NCBI GenBank assembly: GCA_905373345.1 | Contig: CAJPSU010000022.1 | Location: 1 to 8,736 of the forward strand | Direction: 5' to 3' | DNA: 8,736 bases | Source of the DNA: Candidatus Saccharimonadota bacterium | GTDB lineage: Bacteria; Patescibacteriota; Saccharimonadia; Saccharimonadales; Saccharimonadaceae | In this document: positions 7,437 through 8,736 of the stretch, one piece after another | Numbering within the stretch: the stretch's first letter is position 1 | Layout: every line of letters begins with the position of its first letter | Position numbers and translations under genes: made by a program | The notes under the pieces: model-generated | What the model saw: only the letters and a program-made list of their open reading frames with translations | The model's database searches: none | Told to the model about the DNA's origin: nothing

Positions 7437-7497
7437 TAATTTGTAAAGTTTTTAGCTATTTTATTTACATCCGATATAAAGATGTAAAGTTTTTATA
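7401..7497. repeat. 41-bp-period repeat array with TGTAAA/TTTACA half-sites, putative operator
   Basis: The plus-strand 15-mer TGTAAAGTTTTTAGC at 7442-7456 recurs at 7401-7415 with one mismatch, and at 7483-7497 with the first 13 bases conserved. Starts are exactly 41 bp apart, about four helical turns. A second shared block, TTATTTACAT, occurs at 7421-7430 and 7461-7470. The half-sites also form inverted repeats: TTTACAA-TAAT-TTGTAAA at 7430-7447, and TTTACAT...ATGTAAA at 7464-7488 with an 11-bp spacer. The array covers the predicted operon promoter, as expected for a repressor or autoregulator site. The Fic winged helix or RhuM are candidate binders, by inference. Confidence 0.65.
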
Positions 7498-7553
7498 TAA
7501 TACTGAGGCAATTTACGCCCAAAGAGCGCAAAACGACGAAGTGGCAGCCGCCA

Positions 7554-8210
7554 TTGCACTTCAACTGCCGTTGTATATGGGTGATGATACGTAAGATGTC
7601 GGACGACTACAAATTACCCGAAGTTACCGGCATGAAGAATGAAGCGCTCGCCGATAAGGTAGAGTATCTCAAAACAACGCGCAAGCAGGAGCTGATTGAT
7701 ACTGGCATGCTAGCGAAAGGCGTTACTAAAGTCGATACCGAGGCTCTATTGATGTACCAGGGGATTTACTATAAGGAAATTAACGAGCATCTCCGAACAG
7801 GAACGACTATTAGTCCTCACGCCGCTGAGGCAGTGAAGCGGTTAGATAAGATGATTGCAAAGTCCACTCTCGGCAACGACACGATACTTTATCGCGGTTT
7901 TGGTTTGAAAAATCAAATGGCTGTTGGCGATACGTTCAATGACAAGGGGTTTTTGTCGATGAGTCGCGACAATACCGTTGGACGAAGTTTTGCGTTTGGT
8001 ACGAACGACCCGTACAAATACTTATTACGAGTAAAAGTGCCTCAAGGCTATCATGGACTTGATGTAAATGCTACATTACTTGAGCGTTCTGGATATCCGT
8101 ACGAGGGCTTTGTGGCTCACTGCTGCGGCGAATGTAACTTTCTAGCTCAGGCGTTACTCCTTGAGTCAGACTATACTCTAAAACCCCTCCGCTCCCTTTT
8201 TCCAGCGTAA
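7554..8210 (+). CDS. ADP-ribosyltransferase domain fragment of a phage MuF-type protein, probably degraded
   Basis: The 218-residue frame resembles mono-ADP-ribosyltransferase exoenzyme domains that follow MuF head-morphogenesis domains in phage and polymorphic toxin proteins. Visible parts are the catalytic arginine in ILYRGFG at 111-117, the STS-like strand GFLSMSRD at 132-139, LLRVKVPQG at 157-165, and the ARTT loop SGYPYEG at 179-185. The loop usually continues to a second glutamate (ExE). Here F186 takes its place and the remaining 32 residues look unrelated, so catalysis is probably lost. The frame is open upstream of the TTG at 7554 back to 7488, and that stretch ends in PPLHFNCRC, like the HPNCRC end of a MuF domain; the true gene was therefore longer and has lost its 5' end. 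ATG codons at 7584 and 7596 are alternative starts, but no ribosome binding site was seen. It is probably a prophage remnant; a surviving short protein is possible. Confidence 0.7.
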   Translation: MHFNCRCIWVMIRKMSDDYKLPEVTGMKNEALADKVEYLKTTRKQELIDTGMLAKGVTKVDTEALLMYQGIYYKEINEHLRTGTTISPHAAEAVKRLDKMIAKSTLGNDTILYRGFGLKNQMAVGDTFNDKGFLSMSRDNTVGRSFAFGTNDPYKYLLRVKVPQGYHGLDVNATLLERSGYPYEGFVAHCCGECNFLAQALLLESDYTLKPLRSLFPA

Positions 8211-8367
8211 GCAATGAGTCGAGCGGGTCACTGCTAAAAGTAAGCGTCTGTGAATACCCCACGATCTCGCCTGTCGTCGGGTTGGTGTCAGCTTGCGTTC
8301 TCAGTGTAGCGGCATACTCTCCGGGTAGTTGTGGGTCGCGCTCTATTCTAGGCAGTTCGTTGTTCAT
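8071..8367 (-). CDS. Small hypothetical protein with near-leaderless promoter
   Basis: The frame encodes 98 residues beginning MNNELPRIERDPQLPGEY. It is hydrophilic, with no membrane segment and no motif that I recognise. The ATG at 8367 was chosen because a strong promoter sits just ahead of it. A TTG at 8403 would extend the frame by 12 codons, but it is the -35 box itself. The last 46 codons lie antisense to the end of the ADP-ribosyltransferase fragment, beyond or across the likely truncation point of that gene. The original protein may therefore have ended differently, with its tail (after about TPELES) read from foreign sequence. It could be a truncated gene fused at a deletion junction. 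The promoter makes transcription plausible, but the protein is unconfirmed. Confidence 0.5.
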   Translation of the reverse strand: MNNELPRIERDPQLPGEYAATLRTQADTNPTTGEIVGYSQTLTFSSDPLDSLLTLEKGSGGVLEYSLTQGVTPELESYIRRSSEPQSPRTDIQNAQVM

Positions 8368-8374
8368 ATCTAGT

Positions 8375-8403
8375 ATTGTATAATATATTGCCAATAAAGT
8401 CAA
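8375..8403 (-). promoter_or_regulatory. Near-consensus sigma-70 promoter for the 8071-8367 gene
   Basis: On the minus strand TTGACT (8398-8403), a 17-nt spacer and TACAAT (8375-8380) form an almost ideal promoter. The ATG at 8367 lies 7 nt past the -10 box, so the transcript would have no leader or only a base or two. There is no Shine-Dalgarno site. Confidence 0.75.
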
Positions 8404-8527
8404 TAGTTGCTACAGATCAGCCTCTAATCGCCTGGTTACAAAAACTACATTGTATATATCATCACAGTAGTTCGCTCAGTTGAGAAGTTTTGAAAAGTTG
8501 CTTATCAAGAGTGCACCTTTAATTCTT
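8404..8527. other. Intergenic region without recognised features
   Basis: This 124-bp gap separates the promoter at 8375-8403 from the stop of the partial gene at the right edge. I see no tRNA, terminator hairpin or repeat. A weak plus-strand TTGAGA-17-TATCAA pair is present around 8480-8510, but no plus-strand gene follows it. Confidence 0.4.
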
Positions 8528-8736
8528 CTATTGCTCGCGAACTTTCCTGATACCTTCTCTGGGTTGATCTGTCCATTCTGCAATAACCTGCTTGACGGAG
8601 TTAGATTCGTCCTCTAGTACTCTCAACTCTAAACCAGAGCTTTTGCAAAGTTTTCTAAAGGCTGCATAGATTTTTCGATAGTCGCTTTCTGAAATATCAT
8701 CTAGGACAGGAACCATGCTCGGTAGTCTATCGATAA
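8528..8736 (-). CDS. C-terminal end of an unrecognised protein, cut by the window edge
   Basis: The minus-strand frame ends with TAG at 8528-8530 and stays open through the right edge of the window, so the start may lie outside. An internal ATG at 8716 would give 62 residues. The visible part is charged, probably helical (SESDYRKIYAAFRKLCKSSG), and followed by a strand-like segment LELRVLEDES. No family was recognised. The gene points the same way as the 8071-8367 gene and the defence operon. No ribosome binding site precedes the ATG at 8716, which favours a longer protein that begins beyond the window. Confidence 0.45.
   Translation of the reverse strand, partial: IDRLPSMVPVLDDISESDYRKIYAAFRKLCKSSGLELRVLEDESNSVKQVIAEWTDQPREGIRKVREQ

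Noticed and set aside
7401..7497. CRISPR-like array
   Set aside because: Only three partial repeats, AT-rich, with near-identical rather than unique spacers, and no cas genes; the operator reading fits better.
7496..7501. Plus-strand TATAAT as a promoter for the ADP-ribosyltransferase frame
   Set aside because: The hexamer is perfect, but the -35 position holds only GATATA or similar, and no ATG with a ribosome binding site follows closely.
8480..8510. Weak plus-strand TTGAGA-17-TATCAA promoter
   Set aside because: Poor -10 match and no plus-strand gene downstream in the window.

Overview
The window is an accessory defence island, read almost entirely on the minus strand. Composition is mixed: the res gene and the mod ends are near 45-50% GC by eye, while the DUF6119 gene and the middle of mod are near 30-35%. 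TGA is used as an ordinary stop, which excludes recoded lineages in which TGA is a sense codon. Genes inside the operon have Shine-Dalgarno sites. Two promoter-proximal genes (starts at 7396 and 8367) have promoter boxes so close to the ATG that their mRNAs would be nearly leaderless. The host cannot be named with confidence. A Patescibacteria/Saccharibacteria-like genome would fit, but this is a guess.

From 7396 down to 1 lies one tightly packed minus-strand operon. In transcription order it holds: a class II Fic AMP-transferase with a C-terminal winged helix; a type III modification methyltransferase (Mod); a DUF6119/TIGR04141-like protein of unknown function; a 49-codon remnant homologous to the N terminus of a type III Res subunit; a RhuM-family protein; and a full-length-looking Res subunit that runs off the left edge. 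Gaps are 22 nt (fic-mod), 2 nt (mod-DUF6119), a TGATG 1-nt overlap (DUF6119-res remnant), 4 nt (remnant-rhuM), and an 11-nt overlap (rhuM-res). Mod and Res together should form a type III restriction-modification enzyme. Fic, DUF6119 and RhuM are extra passengers or accessory parts. The operon is preceded by a 41-bp-period repeat array of TGTAAA/TTTACA half-sites that looks like an operator.

From about 7500 to 8110 on the plus strand is a fragment of a phage-type MuF head-protein/ADP-ribosyltransferase gene. It ends in a MuF-like HxNCRC motif on the left and in a broken catalytic ExE loop on the right, so both ends look truncated. A small minus-strand gene of unknown function (8071-8367) has a near-consensus promoter and runs antisense into the 3' end of the fragment. 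The right edge holds the C-terminal end of another minus-strand reading frame (8528-8736) that was not recognised.

The most unusual features are the vestigial res start left between DUF6119 and rhuM, the DUF6119 gene wedged between mod and res, and the Fic-wHTH gene with its repeat operator heading a type III restriction-modification operon.
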